From: Antedon mediterranea
Lineage: Eukaryota > Echinodermata > Crinoidea > Comatulida > Antedonidae
Assembly (NCBI RefSeq): GCF_964355755.1
Contig: NC_092679.1
Location: forward strand, 8,186,001 to 8,246,000
Length of the DNA: 60,000 nt
Direction: 5' to 3'
Part shown: in pieces, positions 1-11,492 of the stretch
Numbering within the stretch: the stretch's first letter is position 1
How the letters are laid out: every line of letters starts with the position of its first letter
Made by a program: the position numbers and the translations under genes
The notes under the pieces: generated by a model
Told to the model about the DNA's origin: nothing
Seen by the model: the letters and a program-made list of their open reading frames with translations, nothing else
Database searches by the model: none

Positions 1-1533
1 GAAAAAAAGTCACTAAATTATAATATCTTTTCGTATTTTAATACACTGTGCTCAAGTGGACCCAATTTGGCACCAATGGGAGCACAGGAAAATAGTCACA
101 TACAAAAACATCGAGAAAAAATACTTCTGGAATTTAAAAATATTTCAAACTTGGTATATTTGTTCAATATCGGTTACTCCATCCGTAAACCAAAAGAAAA
201 AATAGTTTCAAGCCATATCAGTGATTTTAATAACTTGCGTTTGCTTAAGATAATACTTACGAAAAAAACATACAATTCCGACACATATGTTAAACTCTAA
301 TAATGATTTTTATAATAAAAAACCGGTTAGGAATTCGATTTTTTCCCTGTAAATTGAGCAATTTAAATTTAAAATATACCAAGAAATATATAATTGAAAT
401 TAAGGAGTATTTTTTGTTTACAAAAGAAGTTCGTATGTTAATACACTGTGCTCCAGTGGATCCAATTTGGCGCCAGTGGAGCACAGGGAAATAGTTCACA
501 TACAAAAACATCAAGAAAAAATACTTCTGGATTTCAAAAATATTTCAAACTTGGTATATAAGTTCAATATCGGTTACTCCATCCGTAATGCAAAAGAAAA
601 ATTAGTTTCAAGCCATATCAGTGATTTTAGTAATTTTCGTTCGTTTAAAATGTATATTTATGATAGAACATAGAATTCCAACACATTTTTTAAACTTTGA
701 ATTTTGATCGTCATAAAATAATTGTCCTACACATTTGAAATTTGGTAGTATACGTTCAATAGGTTACTACACGTTCAATATGTTACTACATAATTCATAT
801 TTTTAACATATGTCTTTTTTTTTAATCGCTAAAGTTTTAAAAAATGTGTTGGAATTGTATGTTCTTTCATAAGTATTTATCTTAGACAAACGCAAGTTAT
901 TAAAATCACTAATGTGGCTTGAAACTAATTTTTCTTTTGCATTACGGATGGAGTAACCGATATTGAACTTATATACCAAGTTTGAAATATTTTTGAATTA
1001 CATAAATATTTTTTCTGGAAGTTTTTGTATGTGACTATTTCCCTGTGCTCCACTGGCGCCAAATTGGATCCACTGGAGCACAGTGTATTAACATACGAAC
1101 ATTTCTTTTGTAAAAAAAAAATACTCCTTGATTTCAATATATATTTCTTGGTATATTTTAAATTTAAGTTGCTCAATTTACAGGGAAAAAAATCGAATTC
1201 CTAACCGTTTTTTTGTTGTTGTCAAAATCATTATTAGAGTTTAACATAATATGGGTCGGAATTGTATGTTTTTTCATAAGTATTATCTTAAGCGAACGCA
1301 AGTTATTAAAATCACTGATGTGGCTTGTAACTATTTCTTCTTTTGGTTTACGGATGGAGTAACCGATATTGAACAAATATACCAAGTTTGAAATATTTTT
1401 TAATTCCAGAAGTATTTTTTCTCGATGTTTTTGTATGTGACTATTTCCCTGTGCTCCCATTGGTGCCAAATTGGGTCCACTTGAGCACAGTGTATTAACA
1501 TACGAAAAGATATAAAAATTTAGTGACTTTTTT
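1..1533. repeat. Large inverted repeat (palindrome), arms about 0.7 kb
   Basis: The sequence from 1 to about 712 returns as its reverse complement from about 823 to 1533, around a loop of about 110 bp. The first 60 bases, including a run of GAAAAAAAGTCACTAAATT type, match the reverse complement of about 1475-1533, so the palindrome may continue left of the window. Each arm holds related sub-units bordered by GTGCTC...GAGCAC mini-hairpins (near 49-95 and 449-487 on the left, 1048-1082 and 1450-1487 on the right). No coding potential was found; the short open frames here are repeat artefacts. Confidence 0.85.
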
Positions 1534-2775
1534 CTATTTTATATTACTGTGCTCACTGGCGCGCGCGCCAAATTGGGTCCACGTAAGCACAGTGTATTAA
1601 CATACGAAAAGATATTAAAATTCAGTGACTTATTTCTATTTTATATCACAGTGCTCCCCTGGCTCCAAATCGGGTCCACTTGAGCATAGTGTATATTAAA
1701 TACGAAAAGATATTAAAATTCAGTGACTTTTTCCATTTTATATCACTGTGCTCCACTGGCGCCAAATTGGGTCCACTTGAGCACAGTGTATTGACATACG
1801 AAAATATATTAACATTCAATGACTTATTTCTATTTTATATCACTGTGCTCTCCTGGCACCAAATTGGGTCCACTTGAGCACAGTGTATTAACATACAAAA
1901 AGATATTCAAATTCAGTGACTTTTTTCTATTTTATATCACTGTGCTCCCCTGCCTCCAAATTGGGTCCACTTGAGCACAGTTTATTAACATACGAAAAGA
2001 TATTAAAATTCAGTGACTTATTTCTATTTTATATCACTCTTCCTGTGCTCCCCTGGCTCCAAATTGGGTCCCCTTTTGAGCACAGTGTATTAACATACGA
2101 AAAGATACTAAAAATCATTTACTTATTTCTATTTTATATCACTGTGCTCTCCTGGCACCAAATTGGGTCCACTTGAGCACAGTGTATTAACATACAAAAA
2201 GATATTCAAATTCAGTGACTTTTTTCTATTTTATATCACTGTGCTCCCCTGCCTCCAAATTGGGTCCACTTGAGCACAGTTTATTAACATACGAAAAGAT
2301 ATTAAAATTCAGTGACTTATTTCTATTTTATATCACTCTTCTTGTGCTCCCCTGGCTCCAAATTGGGTCCCCTTTTGAGCACAGTGTATTAACATACGAA
2401 AAGATACTAAAAATCATTTACTTATTTCTATTTTATATCACTGTGCTCTCCTGGCTCCAAATTGGTTCCATTTGAGCACAGTGTATTAACATACGGAAAG
2501 ATATTAAAATTCAGTGATTTATTTCTATTTTATATCATTGTGCTCCCCTGGCTCCAAATTGGATCCACTTGAGCACAGTGTTATTAACATACGAAAAGAT
2601 ATTAAAATTCACAGTGACTAATTATTTCTATTTTATATCACTGTGCTCCTCACTGGCGCCAAATTGTGTCCACTTGAGCACAGTGTATTTACATACAAAG
2701 AGATATTAAAATTAGTGACTTATTTCTTTTTATATCACTGTGCTCCACCGGTGCAAAATTTGGTCCACTGGAGCA
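1534..2775. repeat. Satellite array, ~97-104 bp unit, each with a hairpin
   Basis: About 13 tandem units are seen. Each has a ~45-bp box starting CACTGTGCTC and ending GAGCACAGTG, which are reverse complements of each other. The box is followed by an AT-rich spacer reading TATTAACATACGAAAAGATA, then a segment around CAGTGACTTATTTCTATTTT. The hairpin box is the same one that borders the sub-units of the palindrome to the left, so both belong to one repeat family. Higher-order structure is visible: about 1876-2175 and 2174-2473 are near-identical three-unit blocks. Confidence 0.9.
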
Positions 2776-2894
2776 GTTACCGTAGTACTATTTCTAATTC
2801 GGAAGTAAATAAAGGCATAAATGGCGCTCCGTAGAAGTAGAGAATGCTCGATCGTCGAAATGACGCTCTGAATATACCTCCGTGGTGAACGGAG

Positions 2895-3052
2895 AACGAC
2901 CCAATCCCGTTTGTTGCTGAATTCATGTTTTTAACATAAATTCGGACTATTTTTGATATAAAAGTTAGGTTTTGATCATTGGTAATAAACAAGATCCGTA
3001 TCTACTTTCGTTTGGTATGTATTTGCAACATTCTGACTCTCGTTTGGTTCTA
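2895..3052 (+). repeat. Dispersed repeat fragment shared with 16.99-17.59 kb
   Basis: The segment around ACATAAATTCGGACTATTTT and GTATTTGCAACATTCTGA matches the right arm of the inverted repeat at 17390-17590. It appears to be half of the same foldback family. Confidence 0.6.
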
Positions 3053-3180
3053 GGCCTAGGCTTGGTTAGCCTTAGCCTCTAGCTAGGCCTCTATCGTACT
3101 TTCTAGCCTAGGCCTAGGCTAGACCTAGGCCTAGCTAGGGCATATGACCGTTTCGGCCACAGACAGTTTCGGCCACAACA
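3050..3180. repeat. GGCCTAGG-rich palindromic patch with a GTTTCGGCCACA repeat
   Basis: Dense TAGGCCTAGG/CTAGCTAGG words are followed by two copies of TTTCGGCCACA. A reverse-complement counterpart lies at about 11410-11600. Similar CTAGGCCTAG patches occur at 7970-8010, 11700-11850 and 48800-48860. Confidence 0.7.
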
Positions 3181-3739
3181 GATTTCTATGGCGCGACATT
3201 CACGCATATATTAGACCGTGCTATTGTTTTTGCTATTTATCGCATCTCCTGCTTTGTTGTATAGTATTTTTTATGACTATTTAGTATTAATTTATACGGC
3301 GTGTCACGCCAAATGAGGTACCACTGCCAAATGAGGTACCGCACTTAATTTGGCGTCTAAGGCGCCAAATTAGGTACTATTGCAAAATGAAGTTCTATTG
3401 TAATTTTGTAAAATACAGTTTAGCCTATATAAAACAAACATATTTAAGCCAGTATTAAACTACAATATGTATTCTGTGTTGTTACGCCTCTTATTAGATC
3501 AAGCTATTACATTAAATTAAATATAAAGCAGAAAATAGTTATCCTTTTTTGATTTTCGTCGAATAGATCGAATCGGAAGTGCTTCGGTCATGGTCCGCAA
3601 ATTATATGATACGCCTTGTGTGCCAAAATGTTTTTACTGCTTTTAGTTGAATCACCGCGTGTACAATTAAAACCAATAGATTGTGCTGCAGTGCAGATTG
3701 TCTTTAATTTGAAATTTATATTTATACTGGGTAAACTCT

Positions 3740-3915
3740 TCAGTCAAAGACTGGTCTCCCAGATGGCCCAGTTGGTGATCAGTGGCTGTGATGTACTAAT
3801 ACACCGGGGTAACCCCCTACTCGTCTCGAAAGATGTACTAGGTTCTTTAAAGTGCACACGAGCTAGATGTGTACACTGGACCTACGGTTTATAGTCCTTA
3901 TCCGAGAAGACTCAT
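3740..3915 (+). repeat. SINE-like dispersed repeat, copy 1
   Basis: A TGGCCCAGTTGG word resembling a Pol III A box is followed by a GC-richer segment with GGGGTAACCCCC and CTTATCCGAGAAGACTC. The reverse complement of the same segment lies at about 28770-28900. No clear B box was found. tRNA-derived SINE is a guess; the repeated nature is certain. Confidence 0.6.
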
Positions 3916-4582
3916 AAATGTAAAAATGTTACTGATGAATTGTAACGACATTGGGAATTAAAATTTGTTAAATAATATAGTACAGTAATGTGGGCTGTCT
4001 GCTTGGGGGTCTGTCTATCATATCAAGGTACAACATTTCGACGAAGCCAATTTAATATTTTCATTTTGTTTTAATATCTGTAGAATGCGTCGTCATTTAT
4101 TCTGACGCTAATACTGTAGGCCTATATACCGTAATCAGGCGGTATTATTAAGGCTAGCTCACGTACAGCAGAATTCACGTAGAATTATGTGGTGTTGTTG
4201 CTTGATTGTAAATTGCCCAGATTCTTCATTAGAAAAGAACTGATCAATTTGAATTGAATTAAGGTTAATTCTAGAACTGATATTAAGGAGTCTTTAGAAC
4301 AGATATTAAGATGTCCTCTATAAACGGAGTCCTCACAAACTCATATAAGAGGTCCTCTTGTAAAATCAGGTTCCCGTCGAATTTATTTTAGATAAGTAAC
4401 TAAATTATCATGGATTTCGTAACCACCATTCCATCGATAGCTTTTTTTTTCTCTTTTTTGGCGCAAACACCACTTTTATCCACATTCATATTATCTCATG
4501 TCATTACATAAAATCATATTATTTAACACATTTTAATTCCCAATGTCGTTACAATTCATCAGTAACATTTTTACATTTATGA
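3912..4582. repeat. Internal inverted repeat, ~58-bp arms
   Basis: The segment with TAACGACATTGGGAATTAAA at about 3912-3970 recurs inverted at about 4523-4582. It may mark the ends of a further small foldback element inside X. Confidence 0.7.
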
Positions 4583-5164
4583 ATTCCGTATTGCCTCCTA
4601 TTTTCATTAATGTTCTTCGTTTTAAAATATTTTACACATAAAGAATTTGTGAGATTTTCAATTGTTTGTTTTAATTTTACAACCCGGATTATACAATGTA
4701 TTTATATAAAACGAATTAAATCAGATCAGCACCACCTGTAACTCGTCACAGTGAATTCCTTTTCTGATAATCGAGCAAATTAGAATTTATATTAACATAA
4801 TAGTATTTCTTAAAGCTACCCATTTTTCTATACTTGTTTCTTTATTGTTATATCTTTCACATTCAATGTTAAGCATATTGCTTTCCTTTTGAATGAATTC
4901 CATAAAGATTTACCCACTGGCTTATTTAATGCTGATTTATTCTATAAATAGTGAAGGCTGCAAATGTGTATATATAGGCCTAATCTACTATTCCATTGAT
5001 ATAGCTAATTAAATTACTGTATGTCAATAAATAAAAAATATTAACTTACAGTAGCATCCCACTCTCATCACCCCACAAAGTATAAAAGTGCATGCATGTT
5101 CCATATTATGTACAACGTATGAATTGATGGAACGAACAATCGAGATGAAAATAACGCATGCAAT

Positions 5165-5998
5165 CTCCATTGCAAAATTAGGTTCCATTTAAGTATAAAT
5201 TCTAATGTTCCCGACCTCAAAAATAATTAGTGTTATAACTACGGTAACTGTATTTAGCTTCCTAGAATTTCGTCCACCCCTCCGAACATGTTTTCAACAT
5301 CGTATGAACAAACAAGGTGACCGACTTCATTGCAAAATTAGGTTCCATTGCATTATTGCGAATTTAAGGTTGTTTCCGACTTCGAAGTAATACTTACTTA
5401 GAATTTCGCTCACCACCCCATTCCCATCCAAACTTGTTTCCCACATCGTAATATGAACAAACGAGATGACGACTTTTATTGCAAAATTACGTTCAATTAT
5501 TTGCGAATTCACGTTGTGTAATTCCCAACCTTAAAATAACTGTATCATGTATTTAGCTTGCTTATAATTTCGCTCACCACATTCCCATCCAAACTGTTTC
5601 TCACATCCATATGAACATATGAGATGACAACTTCATTGCACAATTATGATCCATTATTGCGAGTTTATGTTCAAATGTTTCCGACATCAAGGTAAAAAGT
5701 ACCAGCTGAATAAAATATCTAACATATTGCAAAATTAGTCTCTATTATTGGGAATGTTTCCGACATCAAATATTGTTAATTTAATAACTTGATGAAAATG
5801 CTGAACTAATTAGGTACCATTATTTATTTATTGTGATATGCATGTTCAACTGTTACATTCTATTACGGTACGTGACATGAAAAGATTGAAAACAAAAGAG
5901 AACAAGGCAATATCTCATCTTTTAACATTTAGATAATGGAACCAAATTTTGCAATAAAGACTTCATTGCAAAATTTGGTTCCATTATCTAAATGTTTC
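5165..5998 (+). repeat. Diverged ~150-bp tandem repeat, ending in a hairpin
   Basis: The word TTCATTGCAAAATTAGGTTCC or a near variant recurs at about 5170, 5325, 5477, 5630, 5728 and 5965, each followed by an ATTGCGAATTT-like word and GTTTCCGAC. Units are 60-90% similar by eye, so the array is old, except for the perfect hairpin at 5925-5997. Confidence 0.7.
5925..5997. repeat. Perfect 32-bp stem hairpin, 9-nt loop
   Basis: 5925-5956 and 5966-5997 are exact reverse complements. The arm contains GGAACCAAATTTTGCAAT. It sits at the end of the diverged array above, of which it is an inverted duplication. Confidence 0.85.
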
Positions 5999-7782
5999 CG
6001 ACCTTATGAGTTATTGTTTTGATGAAAAAATTTGATGAATTTCCCCTCGACTACCTTTAGGCCTACCATCCCTTATTTATTTATTATAGGTCACACACAC
6101 ATGTGTAACAAATGAGATGATGAAATTATAACGAATACCCAACTAACAATTTGCGACTTACTGTAGGTTTGCCATATAGTATTGCGAATTTATGTTTTAA
6201 TGTTTCAGACATCAAAGGAAATATAGTGTTATACTGTAGGTATAATAAGTGACAAAAATGTGATCATGTAACTAATATTTTTTAAAAACTTATAAATAAA
6301 AAACATAGGCCTAAATAACATTGGTCATATACATTTAAAAAAACGGAATTGATTAAATAGTAAGCAATGTTAAACAAAAAAATATATATAATAATCAGTA
6401 GAATAACAGGATACATTCATATTCAACGAATAATCATTTTAATTTGAAAACATAAATATAGAAATTCATAAAACCGAACAAAATAATAACGGGAATAATG
6501 TACCGACGAAAGGAACGTAAAATCAAAATTTTACTAGAAAATAATGCAGCAATAGCGTCCCATAACTCAAACACTAAACGCTTTAGCGCCAAAGGCAAAT
6601 TGTCCCAGACCATGTCCGCATAACATGCAGACGTGACTTCAGACACTTTCCTTTGGCGCTAAAACGAGTAGTCTTCTTTTCCAGCTGCTTAGAAAGAGGT
6701 CGGTAGGCTTCCCATCATGCATTTCGAGTTTTCTAGATTTTTCGATGAACAGTGCCTTTCGTTTTTTACACTAAAATAGTAAATTTTCGTCGTATGTTTC
6801 AGTTATAATGGTTTAATTTCATACAATGAGTAAAGGTTATTAGGTTAGAAATACTCCGGTTAATAATTTTCAGTTTGTGTTTATTTGGAAATAAGTAATA
6901 TCAATATTTATAACACGATTAGCTCGCCAGAAACGTGCTGCCAAATTAAGTGACCTAGCCTTGTGCGATACAGGCCACGCGAACCTCATTTGGCAATGTC
7001 ACTTCATTTGGCGTTACACGGCGCTACTGCAGTTTCGCACCACACTGTTATATCTTCGATTTCTCGCTTAATTTTTTTCTCACACCCACATCATACAATT
7101 TTGGACCATTATTTAACATGTTCCCATGATTTAGCCACCGTTAATTACCTTTATCATAACAAAAAATGCCTTTCAAAACAGCTCCTTTTTTCGCGAATAC
7201 TTCGATCGAACTGTGGCCATTTTAGAATCAGAAAATTGCCAGAAATCAATGTATGTTTTATTTTCTGTTTTTATTTTGAAACTGCAAAGAGTGGTTTTTA
7301 TAAAGAACCAGCTGTACATATCAAAAGGGCGACGATATGAGTCCGTACATAAAACATTGATAGGAACCATTAATATGAATAATAATACTAATAATGAAAT
7401 ATTAATTTAGCCTTTATTATTTCGCCAGCTGAAAACATTTCTTGCTTTTCAATCGGATTTTATAACACTGCCCTCTATAGTTTCTACAATTTTTGGGGTA
7501 AAATGAAGCATAAATTCTGGCAATTAAGTGATAAATATAAGATGGCGAACATTTCGCAGTGTGTTGACAGCGAGTTCAGTATTGTTTAAAATGTTTTGAA
7601 AAGTATTGTTATTAAAAAAAAATTACTTAGTAAGTGGTCGAATCGTATAAACATGTTACATATAATATTATGTTGTGAGTGTAAAAAACGAAACTTTAGG
7701 TAAGAAATCGAAGATATAATGGTGTGGTGCGAAACTGCAGTAGCGCCAATTTATACTACCATTAAATTGTTATAATTCTTAA

Positions 7783-8372
7783 AGACCCCTTCCCTGCAAT
7801 TTTGGACGTTTTTTGGAAAATAATACATTATATATCACTTTAAAAAGATTAAACCATGTCATTCCTTGTCTTAAATGTACGTTTTATGGTAAATTATGAT
7901 AAAAAGTGAGAAACAATGCACTACCTAACAGTAAGTAGCTCGCGGCGACTGACCTCTCGTGGACGGTCTTTAGGCCTTGCCTAGCTAGGCTTAGTTTTGT
8001 AGGCCTAGCTGGTAAACATCGTTGTATAGTTGCTGCATTAATTGTCTTTCTATTTTTGCCAGATTCCGTTGATACAAATTGGGGAAAACCCGGTATTTTC
8101 GCTGAAAAGTTAGGAGTCTTCCATTTGTTTTGGCCTCACGATCGATCGAAAAGTGGGCAAATTACAGGTGAAAAACAAAAATATCAATCCGCGCGCAATG
8201 CATTTTGGGATTTATAGCGGGCCGCTATAATTATTAGAATCGATTTATTTTTCACATTTTTAACCGTTTGAAGACGAAAAAAGTTATCGCAATAGGACCA
8301 TATAGTATTATTTTTACATTAAATATAGTTTGTGATCTTAAATTAGATCTAAAAAACGTAGGGAAGAGGGCT
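7783..8372. mobile_element. MITE with TTAA target duplication
   Basis: The ends read AGACCCCTTCCCTGC on the left and, as reverse complement, AGCCCTCTTCCCTAC on the right. TTAA flanks both sides (7779-7782 and 8373-8376). The element is 590 bp and non-coding. TTAA duplications are typical of piggyBac and Kolobok families; which of them is not resolved here. Confidence 0.7.
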
Positions 8373-8612
8373 TTAACGTTATTCCACTAACTACAATTTG
8401 CATTTATTAGATTTGTTGTTTCCATTCCAGTTTAGTTGTATCATGGAGTCTTGGCGAAAAACAAATTCAACTGTCCGTCCGTGACACAGTTAAATACTCT
8501 CTTATTAGTACAGACGGCGTATTAATAGTTTGGCTATGAAAAAAGAAATGCTAAGGAAAAAAAAAGAAATTTAATTAAAACGTTTTTCCTTCCATTGCTT
8601 AGGTGACCTAAA

Positions 8613-8776
8613 GCTTGGTTCCCACTAGAACGTAAACGCAACGCAAGCGTTTTAACCAATGACAAGCGAAGTTATAAACAGTTAGCAATCACAAACGAAT
8701 AAGCTACCGCTTGTGATTGGTCAATTCACTTGCGTTGCGTTACGTCCTTGCATTGCGTCGCTAGTGGGAACCACGC
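8613..8776. mobile_element. Small foldback MITE (~165 bp)
   Basis: GGTTCCCACTAG at the left and CTAGTGGGAACC at the right are inverted copies. The inner parts, rich in AACGCAACGCAAG, also pair, so almost the whole element folds back. GCTT lies just outside on both sides but is too short to be sure of as a TSD. Confidence 0.7.
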
Positions 8777-8942
8777 TTCAGGAACAAAGAGGAATATCAG
8801 GAACTCACACATCAATACAAGCAGAATCAAGAAGAAAATTAGTGATAAAAAAAAAAAAAATTTAATAAAACTTTGTCGTGTCATTTGATTGGTTTTTAAT
8901 ACAATACAGGATTAATTCAATGTTTTATCATGAAGCTCAAGT

Positions 8943-9927
8943 CGGTCAGTCTAATTACCGAAAACAACCGAAAACAACCATAAACAACCGAAAACAGCCA
9001 CAAACAACCGAAAACGAACCGAAAACAAAATAAAATAATCTAAATACCAAAAACAAATTTGTTTTTTTAATGTCGCCCTCTATTGATGGGTGTTTCTAAA
9101 TCTAAGACCATAACAGAGACAAAACCGCGGGCGCAAAAGCCAAGGAAGACCCTACGATGGTAGTGTGCACAAAATACAACTAAAAATCGTACAATCAATC
9201 AATGTAAACATCGCATTTACTTACAGATATAAGAATATTTTAATTCCAGTCTTTCGATTTTTGATCCAGAAACCAGCGCATTACTCCTTACAATAATTCA
9301 TAATTGTGAATATGTTAATCCATAGTATAGAAAGTAAATTGACTATGGTTAATCATGATCAATTTAATTATAGATTTTCAAAGATAATACAAAAATAATA
9401 TTTTTAAAAATATTGATAATATTAGGGACTATAAAGTATACTTAAAACAAGCTCACTATAAAGGATTCACAATAAAATCTATTCAGTAAAATTACCGTAG
9501 TCGAGTAAATAACGTTTTTATCCTTAATCGCTTCAGTATTCACTTAAGTGACGAAAACCGGGGACGAAAACGCAAAGTTAGGTAAAATCATGCTTTGTTT
9601 TTGAAAAGACTATAAAAACGAAATATGTTTATAGATTTTGTAAGTAAATGTAGTCTACGGTGTATTTCATTGAATTTGTACGATTTTGAGTTGTATTTTG
9701 TGCACACTACCATTTCGTAGGGTCTTCCATGGCTTTTGCGCCTCTGTATGGTCTTAGCTTTAGAAACACCCATCAATAGAGGGCGACATTAAAAAAAATA
9801 TTTTACAAAATTTGTTTTCGGTATTTAGATTTTTAAAATTTTGTTTTCGGTATGTTTTTGGTTTGTTTTCGGTTGTTTGTTGTTGTTTTCGGTTATTTTC
9901 GGTTGGTTCGGTTAATTAGACTGACCC
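8943..9927. mobile_element. Element Z1: Mutator-like foldback element, 9-bp TSD
   Basis: It is flanked by AGCTCAAGT at 8934-8942 and 9928-9936. The ends read (C/G)GGTCAGTCTAATTA, followed by a run of CCGAAAACAA repeats. The reverse complement (GGTTGTTTTCGG) precedes the right end. The TIRs of about 280 bp also share a stretch with GTCGCCCTCTATTGATGGG and ACAAAATACAACT. No open frame of note. A 9-bp TSD with long TIRs fits non-autonomous Mutator-like elements; a relative lies at 49139-53912. Confidence 0.8.
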
Positions 9928-9936
9928 AGCTCAAGT

Positions 9937-11400
9937 GTCTTAAGAACACATGTGCATAAATAAAACGAACATATCAGACCCAACATAAAAATAATAATTG
10001 AGTAATTTGCGGCGATATGCATTTAACATATTTTAGCATGCACAGAATAAATGAACATATCATATCATGTCAGAATATACAAACAAAATGAGTAATAATT
10101 CGGATAAAAATGGGACTAAGGATAACATTTGTTGCGTTCAATGCGAACGTCAGAGGAAGTCCCCAAACTAATTACTAGGCTTATTATCAATTAATAATTG
10201 CTGCTATAAATATATTGAGCAAAACGTTGAATTGTATTATTTTTCAATAAATGCTAAGTAAGTCAGTACAACAACAATTTAAAAAATTCATTTTCATTTA
10301 TTCACTAAAATGTACGTTGCTTTACTCCAGAAAAGAAAATATGAAAGAAATTTGCAGAAAGAAGCAATCAAACACTGTTACAGTATTTCAAAGTTCGGAA
10401 CGTCCGTAATTACTACGGAAATTCGGCCCAATATTACGGACGTAGGGCCGGAAATGAAGATATATAGGGTACTACGGAAATACTTAAATGATGGGGAATC
10501 CCCGGCAAAATGCAATGACTACGGACAAATCAACGACCTATATGACGGGGTTTTCCACGTACCTTCTCATGACGCACACAGTCAGAAATTCATTCTGAGC
10601 CTGTTCAGAAAAATATCTAAAAAATAAATTCTTCAATGCCTTAGCATAATTCCTCTTGAGTAGTGGTGTTTTACTAATATTTCAAGTTCATTTTATTAGG
10701 TAAAATTTTACACGCAAAAACAAACGCACGCATTTCTATTAACATTTATTTACCAGTGTTTCATTTACATCTTACAACATTCTAATTCTTAATAATTATA
10801 TACTTTCCTCAATTGTTTCTTCCGATAAAATAAATCGTATTCTTAAACCACTTTATTCTTCCGTTTCTTATTCCTTCAAAGTTATATTTATTGTACCTCG
10901 ACACATTAAAATTAGTATATATCCCTACGTACTTCAATTCGTTTTATATTTATAGAAAAATGTACATGACGTTAATAATTCTTTACCGAAACATTTAATT
11001 ATCACTTTAGTAAATCTTTGTTTCTTATATTATAAATCATTTCTATTGTACCCTGACGCATACAATTAGTATCACTTAGGCCTCATTCAATTCATTTCTT
11101 TTATTTGTAAAAACTATACATTTTAATTTTCACCGTATTGTATTTTTTGTACTCTGAAATATCGGTATCTACATAATTCTTCATTTCTTATCTCATCATG
11201 CCACCTAGCTACAAAATACGTGTTCGTATTTTATTTTCATTATTAATTAATTAATTGCCAAGTTTGTCTGTGTCCGTGTTTTCCTGTGTAAAAACAAAAA
11301 ACAAAAGTAATAAAACACAATGAAATCGATAATCCTGTATTACATTGTCGTGTCTCATTGTTCCTCTATCAATGGCACTATGGGTGTTCCATAGATATGG
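9937..11400. other. AT-rich spacer, no gene recognised
   Basis: I see no TIRs, no long tandem repeats and no convincing coding frame. A 105-codon open frame at 10310-10627 has no recognisable family and overlaps a short inverted repeat built on ACGTCCGTAATTAC/ATTACGGACGT. Confidence 0.5.
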
Positions 11401-11404
11401 TAGT

Positions 11405-11492
11405 AATTATTGTCTGTGGCCGAAATTGTCTGTGGCCGAAATTGTCTGTGGCCGAAATTGTCTGTGGCCGAAATTGTCTGTGGCCGAAGTTG
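11405..11492 (+). repeat. 17-bp tandem repeat, five copies
   Basis: Unit TTGTCTGTGGCCGAAA occurs five times in a row, followed by CTAGCTAGGCC words. The inverted counterpart is the TTTCGGCCACAGACA pair near 3150-3180. Confidence 0.9.

Larger units (their letters stand above)
3302..7018. mobile_element. Element X: TIR transposon, CGGCG TSD, inserted in Y1
   Basis: The left end TGTCACGCCAAATGAGGT and the reverse complement of the right end (TGTAACGCCAAATGAAGT) form a TIR of about 37 bp, which holds a short direct repeat of CCAAATGAGGT. CGGCG flanks both ends (3297-3301, 7019-7023). The 3.7-kb interior has no recognisable transposase and looks non-autonomous. It carries a SINE-like copy, an internal inverted repeat and a diverged tandem array. 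A CGNCG-type duplication recalls Transib, but the TGT termini are not the canonical Transib ends, so the class stays open. Confidence 0.7.
3298..7747. mobile_element. Element Y1: TIR transposon, 9-bp TSD, split by element X
   Basis: The right part (7020-7747) has inverted ends GGCGCTACTGCAGTTTCG at 7020 and its complement ending at 7747. The extreme left bases GGCG lie at 3298-3301, cut off by element X. The flanks AATTTATAC (3289-3297) and AATTTATAC (7748-7756) form a 9-bp target duplication that is recognised only if X is removed. The interior is AT-rich and no transposase is visible. A relative with 18 similar end bases and an 8-bp duplication lies at 47167-48694. TSDs of 8-9 bp fit Merlin-like or Mutator-like superfamilies. 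The superfamily is inference. Confidence 0.75.

Noticed and set aside
3616-3894. 92-codon open frame
   Set aside because: It covers the SINE-like repeat; the inverted copy at 28.8 kb has no equivalent frame.
10310-10627. 105-codon open frame as a gene
   Set aside because: No recognisable family, no splice or promoter context, and it overlaps a short inverted repeat.
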